The translations under genes and the position numbers were made by a program. From CAWIVH01 sp963839475 (GTDB lineage: Bacteria; Acidobacteriota; UBA6911): DNA of 64,000 nucleotides. The stretch is from NCBI GenBank assembly GCA_963839475.1, contig CAWIVH010000020.1:434001-498000 (forward strand), in the 5' to 3' direction. Each line of letters begins with the position of its first letter. Positions within the stretch are counted from its first letter, which is position 1. The notes beneath the pieces are model-generated. The model ran no database searches. It saw only the letters and a list, made by a program, of their open reading frames with translations, and was not told where the DNA came from. Shown here piece after piece: positions 54,638-63,079 of this stretch.

Positions 54638-55915
54638 ATGGTTGATAGTAAACACGCAGTAGTACTTTCGGGGGGTGGTGCCAATGGTGCCTATGAAATC
54701 GGCGTTCTGAAGGCATTGTTCGGCGGACACTCGCCGGCGTCGAACCATAAGGGGATTGAGGCAGGCATCTACACGGGAACATCGGTCGGCTCCTATAACG
54801 CGGCTTACCTGATGTCCCGACCCGATTTGAATGGTGTCGAAGCGGTTTCCGAGCTTGAAAAAATCTGGGAAACCAGGATAGCGAAAACCTCCACCAGGGC
54901 CACCAACGGGGCTTACAGGTTCCGGGCCAACCTCGCCGAACTGACGGATTTGAACGTACTGCTCGCCGAGCCGTTGAGCATTCCTTCGAATCTCCTGAGC
55001 GACAGCGCCTTCTTCGCGCAGGACTGGTATAGCCGGACCCTTCATTTCTTCCGGTCCAGGGAAAACGTTTCCCGCAGGCTGGTAGAGCTGGTCGATTTCA
55101 GCACCTTCATCTGCGTCGAACCGCTCGAATCGCTCGTCCGTGACACGATCGACCTTCAGAAACTGCGCCGGAATAAAGACCGGTCCCTCATCATAGCGGC
55201 GACCGATTGGGAAGCCGGCAAGGTACAGCTCTTCGGCCACCTGGCGGATTCCGGCAATCCCCGGGCGCAGGAAAAGTTCAAGGGGCTAAAACCGCTGGAC
55301 GATAGATCCGGTCATAAGGCCATCCTGGCATCTACCGCCATCCCGGGCGCTTTTCCCCCGGTGGAGATGAATGACACCCTTTTTGTCGACGGCGGCCTGC
55401 TGATGAACACACCGCTCAGCCCCGCGATTCATGCGGGAGCCGAAGTCGTTCATGTGATTTACCTGGACCCCAGCCCCGAGCAGATGCCGGTGCGCGAGAA
55501 CGGACGCCCGATCATGAACACCATGGATACCATGAACCGCCTGGTATCCCTGCTTTTCTCAACCCAGGTCGAAAAAAACATCGCTGAAATCGAAAGCATC
55601 AATGCCGGCTTGAGTCTTTCTGAATATCTACCCACCCGGTTGCTCCGACCAGAACACACAGAAAAGATCAACGACTTGGGTCAGGAACTGGAGACACCGA
55701 AGCTGGAGGATTTCCTGCCGCGCAAAAAAAGGGAGCAGATCGCCGGCAAACAACAGATCACCGTGCATAAATACCATCCACAGGAAGACATGGGTGGCGT
55801 CCTGGGCCTGCTTAATTTTGCCGCCGATCGGATAGCCCGTCTGGTCGACCGCGGCTTTCAGGATGCCGTAACCCACAACTGCGAAAAGAATGGTTGCGTG
55901 TTGCCACGAAAATAG
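54638..55915 (+). CDS. Patatin-like phospholipase
   Basis: About 425 residues. The oxyanion motif LSGGGANGAYEIGVL, nucleophile GTSVGSYNA (GxSxG) and the catalytic Asp in FVDGGLLMNTPL are all present, so an active lipid acyl hydrolase is expected. No signal peptide; likely cytosolic or secreted by another route. The C-terminus (about 330-425) is specific and unassigned. ATG 54638 follows GGAGG at 7 bases. Confidence 0.88.
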   Translation: MVDSKHAVVLSGGGANGAYEIGVLKALFGGHSPASNHKGIEAGIYTGTSVGSYNAAYLMSRPDLNGVEAVSELEKIWETRIAKTSTRATNGAYRFRANLAELTDLNVLLAEPLSIPSNLLSDSAFFAQDWYSRTLHFFRSRENVSRRLVELVDFSTFICVEPLESLVRDTIDLQKLRRNKDRSLIIAATDWEAGKVQLFGHLADSGNPRAQEKFKGLKPLDDRSGHKAILASTAIPGAFPPVEMNDTLFVDGGLLMNTPLSPAIHAGAEVVHVIYLDPSPEQMPVRENGRPIMNTMDTMNRLVSLLFSTQVEKNIAEIESINAGLSLSEYLPTRLLRPEHTEKINDLGQELETPKLEDFLPRKKREQIAGKQQITVHKYHPQEDMGGVLGLLNFAADRIARLVDRGFQDAVTHNCEKNGCVLPRK

Positions 55916-56021
55916 GAATTTGGAAAAATTTCCCGCTCAGCCCGATCACCGGCAACGAGACTTTGTTTGCTCCCCCGCCGGGTTTCATACATAATGCCGG
56001 CCGGAAGTCTGGGGGTAGCTA

Positions 56022-57113
56022 ATGAAAGCCGGATTGGAATCAGCACAAGAGTGGAGCCGCCCTCATCGCAGCAGCGCGCTTCGAAATGCATGCCTTGGCA
56101 GCCTCTGCGCTGTTTTGTCGATTTGGGCTGCACCATGTTTTCCCCGAAGCCCGGAATGGCCGCAGGAAAAACCGCAGGTAGCAGGGCAGCCGCCGGCAGG
56201 AAATGCTCCCCGGAAAGTGGAGACGATCTCCAGCGAACAATCCCGGGAGTTGGTGGACAAGCGGAAGAAGCAGGGAAACGCGAACCCGACCGTCATCGAT
56301 CTCCCCACCGAAGATCTTCTTCGCAGGTTTCCTATAGAACTGTTGGGAATCGAAATCCAGGAAAACCAGGAAGCGCTCCCCGCATTGCTAAAGGAAACCG
56401 GGAAAAAAGTGGAAGAATTCCTGGCAAACCTCCCCAATACCGCCTCCAAAGAAGAAATCCGGCAGGAAAGGCTCGACGAGTTGGGGCGAACTTCGGCCCG
56501 AACAGAGCAGGAAGTAGAGTATCTCCTCACGGTCGATTCGAATCCTTCGTCGCCTTTCTGGGAAGAAAGCCGGACCGATCGGAAAGGGAACCCGGTCAAG
56601 ATGAAAAGGCTGACAGGCGATTCTTTTGTGACCGCCGGCTTCGCAATGGCATGTATGCATTTTTCGACCCCGCTTCAAAAGGCGTCCCGCTACCGTTACC
56701 TCGGCCGGGAATCCCAGCCACCCTACGCCCACGTCATTGCTTTTGCCCAAAACCCGGATGCGCTCGAATACACGACTGTTTTCAACATGAAGGGAACGTC
56801 GGTAACACTTCGGCATCAGGGCATTGCCTGGATCGATCCCGAGACCTTTCAAATCGTGCGGCTGAGAACCGACCTGCTTGAACCTTTTTTTGAGCTCGGA
56901 CTGATGCAGACTACCACCGAGATTTCATACAACGAGGTCCGATTCAATTCCACTTCACTACCACTTTGGCTCCCGCGGGAAGTGCTGGTTACAATCCGGT
57001 GGAACGGCAAAAACTTCCGCAACCGTCACCGGTACTCCGATTACAGGCTGTTCACGGTTGAAACCCAGGAAAAAACCGAGCGCGTCCTCCCCCGTCCCGA
57101 AAAAACCCCCTGA
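56022..57113 (+). CDS. Secreted protein of unknown function, acidobacterial type
   Basis: 363 residues. A hydrophobic export segment (about 24-40), a Pro/Gln linker, an amphipathic region, then a beta-rich C-terminal half: RYRYLGRESQPPYAHVIAFAQNP, GIAWIDPETFQIVRLRTDLLEP, LMQTTTEISYNEVRF and LWLPREVLVTIRWNGKNFRNRHRYSDYRLF. I have seen this half repeatedly in acidobacterial secreted proteins; it resembles outer-membrane-lipoprotein-sorting folds. No catalytic motif. GGGGGT precedes the ATG. Confidence 0.65.
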   Translation: MKAGLESAQEWSRPHRSSALRNACLGSLCAVLSIWAAPCFPRSPEWPQEKPQVAGQPPAGNAPRKVETISSEQSRELVDKRKKQGNANPTVIDLPTEDLLRRFPIELLGIEIQENQEALPALLKETGKKVEEFLANLPNTASKEEIRQERLDELGRTSARTEQEVEYLLTVDSNPSSPFWEESRTDRKGNPVKMKRLTGDSFVTAGFAMACMHFSTPLQKASRYRYLGRESQPPYAHVIAFAQNPDALEYTTVFNMKGTSVTLRHQGIAWIDPETFQIVRLRTDLLEPFFELGLMQTTTEISYNEVRFNSTSLPLWLPREVLVTIRWNGKNFRNRHRYSDYRLFTVETQEKTERVLPRPEKTP

Positions 57114-57383
57114 GAAGCATTATTCTACCCAGCTTTCAGCAGGACTGGTCCTGGGCTCGAATCTAATTTTCAGCCTGGAAATCTTCACACGAGCAAATTC
57201 TCAAGGCAGGGTAGAGCACCAGATTTACACCTGAGTCCTGGTCCAAGTTCCAGGACCAAAGCCAGGTCCGTGCCACGAGAATCAGCCATCCTCACCATCC
57301 ATGTGAATCCGGTTACGGGGATAGTGAGGAAATCGCGGGCATTCTCCCACAACAAACCATCGGCATTCCCTTTTGATGCAATT

Positions 57384-57412
57384 TTCAACAATACGTGTTG
57401 AACAATTCAACA
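57384..57412. promoter_or_regulatory. TTCAACA/TGTTGAA palindrome array, candidate operator
   Basis: TTCAACA (57384-57390), 5 bases, TGTTGAA (57396-57402), 3 bases, TTCAACA (57406-57412); another TTCAACA is at 57484-57490. About 190-210 bases upstream of the sigma-54-like box, the usual distance for an enhancer site. Confidence 0.5.
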
Positions 57413-57595
57413 GATCATCAAATCGAGGTGTTTCAATAACATACAGGAGTTTTGCTGGATTTTCTTGGAGGTGTGATGAATTATTCAACATCAGGACCTT
57501 GGGGCGATATTAAACAACTTAGGACATAGTACCACAACTTATTTAATTTCAATGAGATAACCGGCATTAAATATAAATATCCAAATCCGCATTCC

Positions 57596-57611
57596 TGGCA
57601 CGGATATTTCA
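57596..57611 (+). promoter_or_regulatory. Sigma-54-like promoter of the HybA/NrfD/GcvH-like cluster
   Basis: TGGCACGGATATTTCA: -24 element perfect, -12 element TTTCA instead of TTGCA, so the G of the GC pair is lost. It lies 120 bases before the ATG at 57732. Confidence 0.4.
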
Positions 57612-57731
57612 TATGTAAGGAGCGGCGGGAGAATGCCGCCCGGCCTTTTTTAAAGTTTTTGATCCAGGAGACGATGCGCATTTTCGTCGAGGCGAAATCG
57701 AGAAGCTGATCATATTTCAAAGGAAAAAAGC

Positions 57732-58487
57732 ATGATTCCGCGTAAAGCGCTATTAATAGATATTACGATGTGCGTTGGCTGCAACGGCTGCCAGGATGCC
57801 TGCAAGACCCAGAACAAGCTCCCTGAAGGCAAGGAAGAAGTCCTTTCGGCAACTGCTTATACCGCGCTTGAAACTCACGGGGAGGTGTATGTCCGGCGCA
57901 TGTGCCAGCATTGCGAATCGCCCACATGCGTATCCGTCTGCCCCGTCGGCGCCTTTACCAAAACAGCGGATGGTCCGGTTCTATATGATGAGTCGAAGTG
58001 CATTGGCTGCCGCTATTGCATGCAGGCTTGTCCCTTCCAGGTGCCGAGGTATGAATGGTCCAGCAACTTTCCGCGGGTTCAGAAATGCCGTTTTTGTGCT
58101 GAGCGCATTCAAGTCGGAAAACAGACAGCCTGCGCCGAGATATGCCCGACCGGCGCCACCAAATTCGGCGATCGAGCCGAACTTCTCAAAGAAGCCTACT
58201 CCCGCATCAATGCGGAGCCGAACAAATACGTCCACAGGATCTACGGAGAGTTGGAAGCCGGGGGCACCTCCATTCTTTATCTGACGTCGGTGCCTTTTGA
58301 ACAGCTTGGCTTTAAAACGGAAATCACTCCGGAGCCGCTGCCGGATCTGACCTGGAACGTACTTTCCAAGATTCCGACTATTGTTACCGTGGGTGGCGTC
58401 TTCCTAAGCGGCATTTACTGGATCACATCGCGGCGGGATGAAGTCGCCCGCGCGGAAGGCAAACCCTCCAACGCATCCAGGCATTAA
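57732..58487 (+). CDS. HybA-like four-cluster ferredoxin subunit, membrane anchored, no Tat signal
   Basis: 251 residues. Sixteen cysteines in four [4Fe-4S] motifs: CVGCNGCQDAC, CQHCESPTCVSVC, CIGCRYCMQAC and CRFC..CAEIC. A C-terminal membrane helix lies near 212-234. HybA/FdnH-type proteins pass electrons between a catalytic subunit and an NrfD/cytochrome partner. Here there is no Tat leader, so the clusters face the cytosol, unlike Hyb or Fdn. The NrfD-like gene follows after 24 bases. No catalytic subunit lies in the window. Confidence 0.9.
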   Translation: MIPRKALLIDITMCVGCNGCQDACKTQNKLPEGKEEVLSATAYTALETHGEVYVRRMCQHCESPTCVSVCPVGAFTKTADGPVLYDESKCIGCRYCMQACPFQVPRYEWSSNFPRVQKCRFCAERIQVGKQTACAEICPTGATKFGDRAELLKEAYSRINAEPNKYVHRIYGELEAGGTSILYLTSVPFEQLGFKTEITPEPLPDLTWNVLSKIPTIVTVGGVFLSGIYWITSRRDEVARAEGKPSNASRH

Positions 58488-58511
58488 TCCTGATTTTCTT
58501 CTGGTGATACG

Positions 58512-59693
58512 ATGAACTCTCTATTGTCCAAGCTTTCTTTCTGGAAACTGATTGCGGCGATCCTGATCCTTACCGGCGCCTTCTCCACCATCATCCGCTT
58601 TTATCGCGGGCTTGGCGCTTCCACGCACCTTTCCGATCAATTCCCGTGGGGGCTCTGGATTGGCTTTGACGTCCTGTGCGGGGTAGGCCTGGCTGCCGGC
58701 GGATTCACGCTTGCGGCCATTGTTTACATTTTCAACATCAAGAAGTTCGAGCCTATCATCCGGCCGACCATCCTGACGGCTTTCCTGGGCTACCTGCTGG
58801 TCATTGTCGGCCTGATGTTTGATCTGGGCAGGCCGCTTCAGATCTGGCATGCGATCATCATGTGGAATCCCCGTTCCGTGATGTTCGAAGTGGCCTGGTG
58901 CGTCATGCTTTACACCACGGTGCTGGCGCTCGAGTTCGCCCCCGTGGTCCTGGAAAGGTTCAAGATGACCCGAACCATCGCCATCCTCAGGAAGATCACC
59001 ATTCCTGTCATCATCCTGGGTGTCCTGCTGTCGACTCTCCACCAATCCTCGCTGGGTTCCCTTTACCTGATCGTTCCCTACAAGCTTTATGCTCTCTGGT
59101 ACTCGCCGCTGCTGCCGGTGTTTTTCTGGGTTTCGGCGATTGCGGTCGGCTGCGCCATGGTGATCTTCGAGTCTTTCCTTAGCGCGAGGGCGTTCAATCG
59201 AGGGCTGGAAATGCACCTTTTGAGCGATGTCGCTCGCATCTCGGTTGTCATGCTGGGTGTGTATCTGATGCTGAAATTCATGGACCTTTACAACCGGCAT
59301 CAACTGGGACTGCTTTTCGTGAATCGGAACGAAACCTACTTCTACTGGATCGAAATGATCGTCGGCGTCATAGCGCCGATGATACTGCTGTCTTCGATGC
59401 GGGTGCGAAGAAGCCCGGCGGGTCTCTTTTCGGGCGCGGTCATGATTGTCCTGGGCTTCATCCTGAATCGGATGAACATCACCATTACCGGATTTGAATC
59501 GTATGCCGGCCGGCGCTACTTCCCGTCCTGGATGGAACTGTCCGTAACAATTGCCATCGTGACCGGCGGTTTTGTCGCGTTTTCATTTGCCGCAAAATAT
59601 CTCAACATTTTCGAGCATGGGTCCGGACACCCTGTGCCCGAGGCCAAACCACTTCCCGGGAGCCATCAAGAAGATCTGAGCATGGCTTCATAA
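58512..59693 (+). CDS. NrfD/HybB-type membrane subunit
   Basis: 393 residues and about ten membrane helices. Family segments are SDQFPWGLWIGFDVLCGVGLAAGGF, GLMFDLGRPLQIWHAIIMWNPRSVMFEV, LSTLHQSSLGSLYLI and FILNRMNITITGFESYAGRRYFPSWMEL. It does not bind heme but handles quinone and, in some complexes, protons. With the ferredoxin subunit it forms a quinone-linked electron module of the inner membrane. The GcvH-like gene starts 36 bases later. Confidence 0.93.
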   Translation: MNSLLSKLSFWKLIAAILILTGAFSTIIRFYRGLGASTHLSDQFPWGLWIGFDVLCGVGLAAGGFTLAAIVYIFNIKKFEPIIRPTILTAFLGYLLVIVGLMFDLGRPLQIWHAIIMWNPRSVMFEVAWCVMLYTTVLALEFAPVVLERFKMTRTIAILRKITIPVIILGVLLSTLHQSSLGSLYLIVPYKLYALWYSPLLPVFFWVSAIAVGCAMVIFESFLSARAFNRGLEMHLLSDVARISVVMLGVYLMLKFMDLYNRHQLGLLFVNRNETYFYWIEMIVGVIAPMILLSSMRVRRSPAGLFSGAVMIVLGFILNRMNITITGFESYAGRRYFPSWMELSVTIAIVTGGFVAFSFAAKYLNIFEHGSGHPVPEAKPLPGSHQEDLSMAS

Positions 59694-59729
59694 CCGCGAT
59701 CAACCGGATTGCTTCGGGGAGAAATGAAA

Positions 59730-60527
59730 ATGGAATCGTCCATGGGACACCGCTTCGGTCCGGCGGATGACTTGAAATGCGTCTGGATGACCGCCGGGAT
59801 CCTCACGTACCACCTCTGCGATCTCAATTTTGACTGCGATCATTGTCCTCTGGACGGGGCGATGCGCAAGGATGCCTTGAATTCGCCGGCTTCGAGAGCC
59901 GGACATACCGAGCGTATTCCCCAACCGCAGGCGCCGGAGCCTTTGCGGGCAGACCACATCTACGCGCGCAATCACTGTTGGGTTCATGCCACCGGCCCTG
60001 ATCATCTGCGGATCGGGTTGGAACCGGGTCTGAGCTGGGCACTGCTCACTCCTAAGGCCATCGTCTGCCCTTCTCCCGGCCAGCAGGTTCATAAAGGCCA
60101 GACCTGCCTCTGGATCGTTCTTGATAATGGAACGCTGCCGGTCGAAGCACCGTGCGAAGGGATGGTCCATTTAGTGAATCCGCTGCTGAGCTCCTATCCT
60201 CATCTGCTGAACCTCAAGCCTTTCGAGGATGGCTGGCTCTACGAGCTGGTGGTTGGAGCGGGCTCGATGCAGCGAGAGCGCTTCATGAACGCCGCGGCGG
60301 CGGAGGTTTATTACCGGGAGAGCCAATCGCGTCTCATCAAGTTATTGACCAACGCGCTGCGTTCCAGCCGGCCGGGAGCGGTCCATGCGCTGACCGAGGG
60401 CACCTTTCGACTGCAGGAGATCGCCGACACCCTGGGAGCCGACAAATACTTCCAGATCGTTCGGAAGGTATACGGCGCCGAATTCCAGGCTCCGGGGCGG
60501 GCGGGGGAACGCCACATTCGCGAGTGA
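59730..60527 (+). CDS. GcvH-like protein with Cys-rich N-terminus, lipoyl lysine absent
   Basis: 265 residues. The N-terminus CVWMTAGILTYHLCDLNFDCDHCPLDGAM has four cysteines that may hold a metal or cluster. A GcvH-like fold follows (about 75-175: HCWVHATGPDHLRIGLEPG, SPGQQVHKGQTCLWIVLDNG, VEAPCEGMVHLVNPLL). At the place of the lipoyl Lys there is Asn/Gly, so it should not be lipoylated. A C-terminal helical region ends it. ATG 59730 is chosen for GGGGAG 8 bases before. Role unknown, probably a partner of the NrfD-like module or of the signalling genes. Confidence 0.8.
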   Translation: MESSMGHRFGPADDLKCVWMTAGILTYHLCDLNFDCDHCPLDGAMRKDALNSPASRAGHTERIPQPQAPEPLRADHIYARNHCWVHATGPDHLRIGLEPGLSWALLTPKAIVCPSPGQQVHKGQTCLWIVLDNGTLPVEAPCEGMVHLVNPLLSSYPHLLNLKPFEDGWLYELVVGAGSMQRERFMNAAAAEVYYRESQSRLIKLLTNALRSSRPGAVHALTEGTFRLQEIADTLGADKYFQIVRKVYGAEFQAPGRAGERHIRE

Positions 60528-60539
60528 TTTTTTAATTCA

Positions 60540-60595
60540 CCGGTGCTATTCTGCGCCCCTGCCGGCGATCCCCTGGCAGGGGGAACCCGCACCGG
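60540..60595. promoter_or_regulatory. Long interrupted hairpin between GcvH-like and heme-kinase genes
   Basis: Outer stem CCGGTGC (60540-60546) with GCACCGG (60589-60595); inner stem CCCCTGCC (60556-60563) with GGCAGGGG (60575-60582). No U tract follows. It may end or slow transcription, or stabilise mRNA between the electron-transfer and signalling parts. Confidence 0.5.
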
Positions 60596-60643
60596 ATTCC
60601 AGGGCTGGAGCCGGCCGGACAGAGAAAGCTTCCGGTCTCCTGC

Positions 60644-62191
60644 ATGATCCATTATCTTATGCGATTCAAAGTAAGTTATAAAATCATTACCGCCGTAGTC
60701 GCCGTGACCGTGGTCGTCATCGGTCTCATTGCCTATCTGGTGCTCAATGCGCAGCAGCACATGCTGATTGCGGAGCTCGAAAGGAGCGCTCACCAGCTCA
60801 GCGAAACCGTCAAGAGCAGCACGAAGTACGACATGCTCTTGAATCAGCGGGAATCAATGTACCGGGTCCTGAGCACCATCGGTACTCAGAACGGAATTGA
60901 AAAAGTACGCATCTTCAACAAGGAAGGCAAAATCATCTACTCCACCGATCCTTCCGACAACGGGAAGATGGTCGACAAGCGCGCAGAAGCCTGCTATGCC
61001 TGCCATGCAGCTGACAGGGCCCTCGAGAAACTGCCGATTTCACAGACCACCCGGGTTTTCCCGGGATCAGCCGCAGGGAGGACGCTGGGGATCATCAATC
61101 CTATTTACAACGAGCCGAGCTGCTGGCAGAGCGATTGCCACGCTCACACCAAGGAGCAGAAGGTTCTTGGAGTGCTGGATATCACGATGTCCCTCGCGGA
61201 TGTCGACCAGGGCATGTATGCCAGCCAGATGAGGGTGCTGGTGACCGCGCTCATCGCCATCGCGGTATTGAGCCTGATTATATACCTGCTGGTCGACGTG
61301 ATCGTGCTGATACCCGTCAGCCAAATCGCCGCCGCCACCCGCCATGTTGCCTCGGGCAATCTGAATTACAGTATTTCGCTGAAGAAACGCGATGAAATCG
61401 GCGACCTGGCGGGATCCTTCAACGCCATGACGCGGCAGCTCTCCGAAGCTCAGCGCCAGTTGCACCAGTCAGACAAGCTGGCCTCGGTCGGGAGGCTGGC
61501 AGCGGGCGTCGCCCACGAAATCAACAATCCTTTGACCGGCGTCCTGACCTACAGCAGCTATCTTCTGAAGCGAACCGCAAACAATCCTGAAGCCAAAGAG
61601 GATCTCGAGGTCATTGTACGCGAAACCAAGCGGTGTCGTGAGATTGTCAAGGGGTTATTGGACTTTGCCCGTCAATCCACGCCGGAAAAACGCCCGAGGG
61701 ATGTAAATGAGATCGTAAACCGGGCCGTTCGCATCCTCCATAACCAGTTCTCACTCCACAGGATCGAACTCGAGCAGAAGCTCTCTCCCGATCTGCCCGC
61801 CGTCAGTGCCGACAGCAGCCAGATTCAGCAGGTACTTGTGAACCTGTTCATGAATGCCGACGACGCCATGGGCGAGAAAGGGGGCAAAATCGTGGTGACG
61901 ACTGCCATCGCCACCCCGGAAATCAGGCAGGCCAGCGGACTGCCCCAGAGCAGAGAGTATGTCCGGATCGACGTCAGCGACAACGGGTGCGGAATCCCTT
62001 CCCAGAACCTGTCCAAGATTTTCGAGCCGTTTTTCACCACCAAGGGACAGAAAGGAAATGGACTCGGATTGGCGATGGTCTGGGGTATTATCGAAAAGCA
62101 CGATGGGCGCATCAGCGCCAGGAGTGAAGAAGGAAAAGGCACGACGTTCACGATTCTTTTGCCGGTTGACCTCGGCAAAGGGCAGCCATAA
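60644..62191 (+). CDS. Sensor histidine kinase with c-type heme motifs in its periplasmic domain
   Basis: 515 residues. Membrane helix 1 (about 14-34), a periplasmic sensor (35-198) containing CYACH (Cys117-His121, the covalent heme c motif) and CWQSDCH (Cys160-His166, a CX4CH variant), helix 2 (about 200-222), HAMP, and a transmitter with AAGVAHEINNPLTG (His291), N box QVLVNLFMNADDAM, DNGCGI and GNGLGLAMVW. The heme suggests redox or gas sensing outside the membrane. It belongs with the response regulators at 62254 and 63080. Confidence 0.9.
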   Translation: MIHYLMRFKVSYKIITAVVAVTVVVIGLIAYLVLNAQQHMLIAELERSAHQLSETVKSSTKYDMLLNQRESMYRVLSTIGTQNGIEKVRIFNKEGKIIYSTDPSDNGKMVDKRAEACYACHAADRALEKLPISQTTRVFPGSAAGRTLGIINPIYNEPSCWQSDCHAHTKEQKVLGVLDITMSLADVDQGMYASQMRVLVTALIAIAVLSLIIYLLVDVIVLIPVSQIAAATRHVASGNLNYSISLKKRDEIGDLAGSFNAMTRQLSEAQRQLHQSDKLASVGRLAAGVAHEINNPLTGVLTYSSYLLKRTANNPEAKEDLEVIVRETKRCREIVKGLLDFARQSTPEKRPRDVNEIVNRAVRILHNQFSLHRIELEQKLSPDLPAVSADSSQIQQVLVNLFMNADDAMGEKGGKIVVTTAIATPEIRQASGLPQSREYVRIDVSDNGCGIPSQNLSKIFEPFFTTKGQKGNGLGLAMVWGIIEKHDGRISARSEEGKGTTFTILLPVDLGKGQP

Positions 62192-62253
62192 GAGAATGTT
62201 CACGATTCAGCCGAAGATCACTTTGCCAGGCCAAAGGTGACACTGGACCGTCT

Positions 62254-63036
62254 ATGACAGAGAAGCCCAAAATCCTCGTGGTGGATGACGAAAGCGTGAT
62301 CATCGACGCGGCCAGGAAAATTCTCCGAGTCGAGGGATTCGAGGTCCGCACCGCCGCCGATGGGGAAAAAGCGCTTCCGCTCCTGCAGGAAGATACTCCC
62401 GATATCGCTTTCCTGGACCTGATGCTGCCCGGGATCTCCGGGCTGGATCTGCTGGAGCGGATCAAGCGTGATTACCCCCCAATGGTTGTAGTCATGATGA
62501 CCGGGTACTCGACGCTGGATACCGCCATCACCTTTCTGAAAAACGGAGCCTTTGATTACCTGCCGAAACCCTTTGCCTATGAGGAACTGTTGAGCACGGC
62601 CCGGCGCGCTTTCCGATACATCCAGCTGCGCACGGAGGCCAAATCCGCCTCCGTCGGCAAAAGGCCGGCGGGAAGATACGTGCTGGGTTCCAATTCATGG
62701 GCGATAGCCAATCCGGACGGATCGGCCTCCCTCGGCGTCACCGACCTTTTCCTGCGCATGGTCGGTCCGGTTGAAAGTGTCGAGCTGCCTCCGGTCAATT
62801 ATGAGATTCGCCAGGGCAGCCAGCTTGCGCAGGTTCTGACCCGGGACGAACTCAGGCATACGGTTTGGGCAGCGCTGAGCGGTCGGGTGATTGAAACAAA
62901 CCCGGAGAACCAGGATCTCTGCGAATCCTCCGAGGACCATGCCGCCGGCAAGAACTGGCTAGTGAAAATCATACCCGAGAACCTTGAGAGTGAATCATTG
63001 AATCTAGCCGCGGAAAACGCGGACCAGGGCGCATAG
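62254..63036 (+). CDS. Response regulator with GcvH-like output domain
   Basis: 260 residues. Receiver 1-120 (VVDDE, phospho-Asp55 in FLDLMLPG, MTGYS, PKPFA). After a short linker comes a GcvH-like domain (about 140-245: YVLGSNSWAIANPDGSASLGVTDLFLRMVGPVESVELP, RQGSQLAQVL, AALSGRVIETNPE). The lipoyl Lys position is Glu (RDELRHTVWAALSG). No DNA-binding domain. It would answer the heme kinase by a protein or effector contact rather than transcription. Confidence 0.85.
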   Translation: MTEKPKILVVDDESVIIDAARKILRVEGFEVRTAADGEKALPLLQEDTPDIAFLDLMLPGISGLDLLERIKRDYPPMVVVMMTGYSTLDTAITFLKNGAFDYLPKPFAYEELLSTARRAFRYIQLRTEAKSASVGKRPAGRYVLGSNSWAIANPDGSASLGVTDLFLRMVGPVESVELPPVNYEIRQGSQLAQVLTRDELRHTVWAALSGRVIETNPENQDLCESSEDHAAGKNWLVKIIPENLESESLNLAAENADQGA

Positions 63037-63079
63037 AGCTCTTTTATATCGCTGTATTTAGCCGTCATGAGGAGGATAA

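Larger units (their letters stand above)
57114..57731. other. 618-base regulatory region before the HybA/NrfD/GcvH-like cluster
   Basis: No gene is seen. It holds an inverted repeat GTCCTGG-n8-CCAGGAC (57235-57256), a TTCAACA/TGTTGAA array (57384-57412 and 57484-57490) and a sigma-54-like promoter (57596-57611). AT-rich compared with its flanks. Confidence 0.5.

Noticed and set aside
55967..56881. Plus-strand open frame of 304 codons
   Set aside because: It overlaps the secreted protein at 56022 in another frame; only that protein has an export signal and family-like segments.
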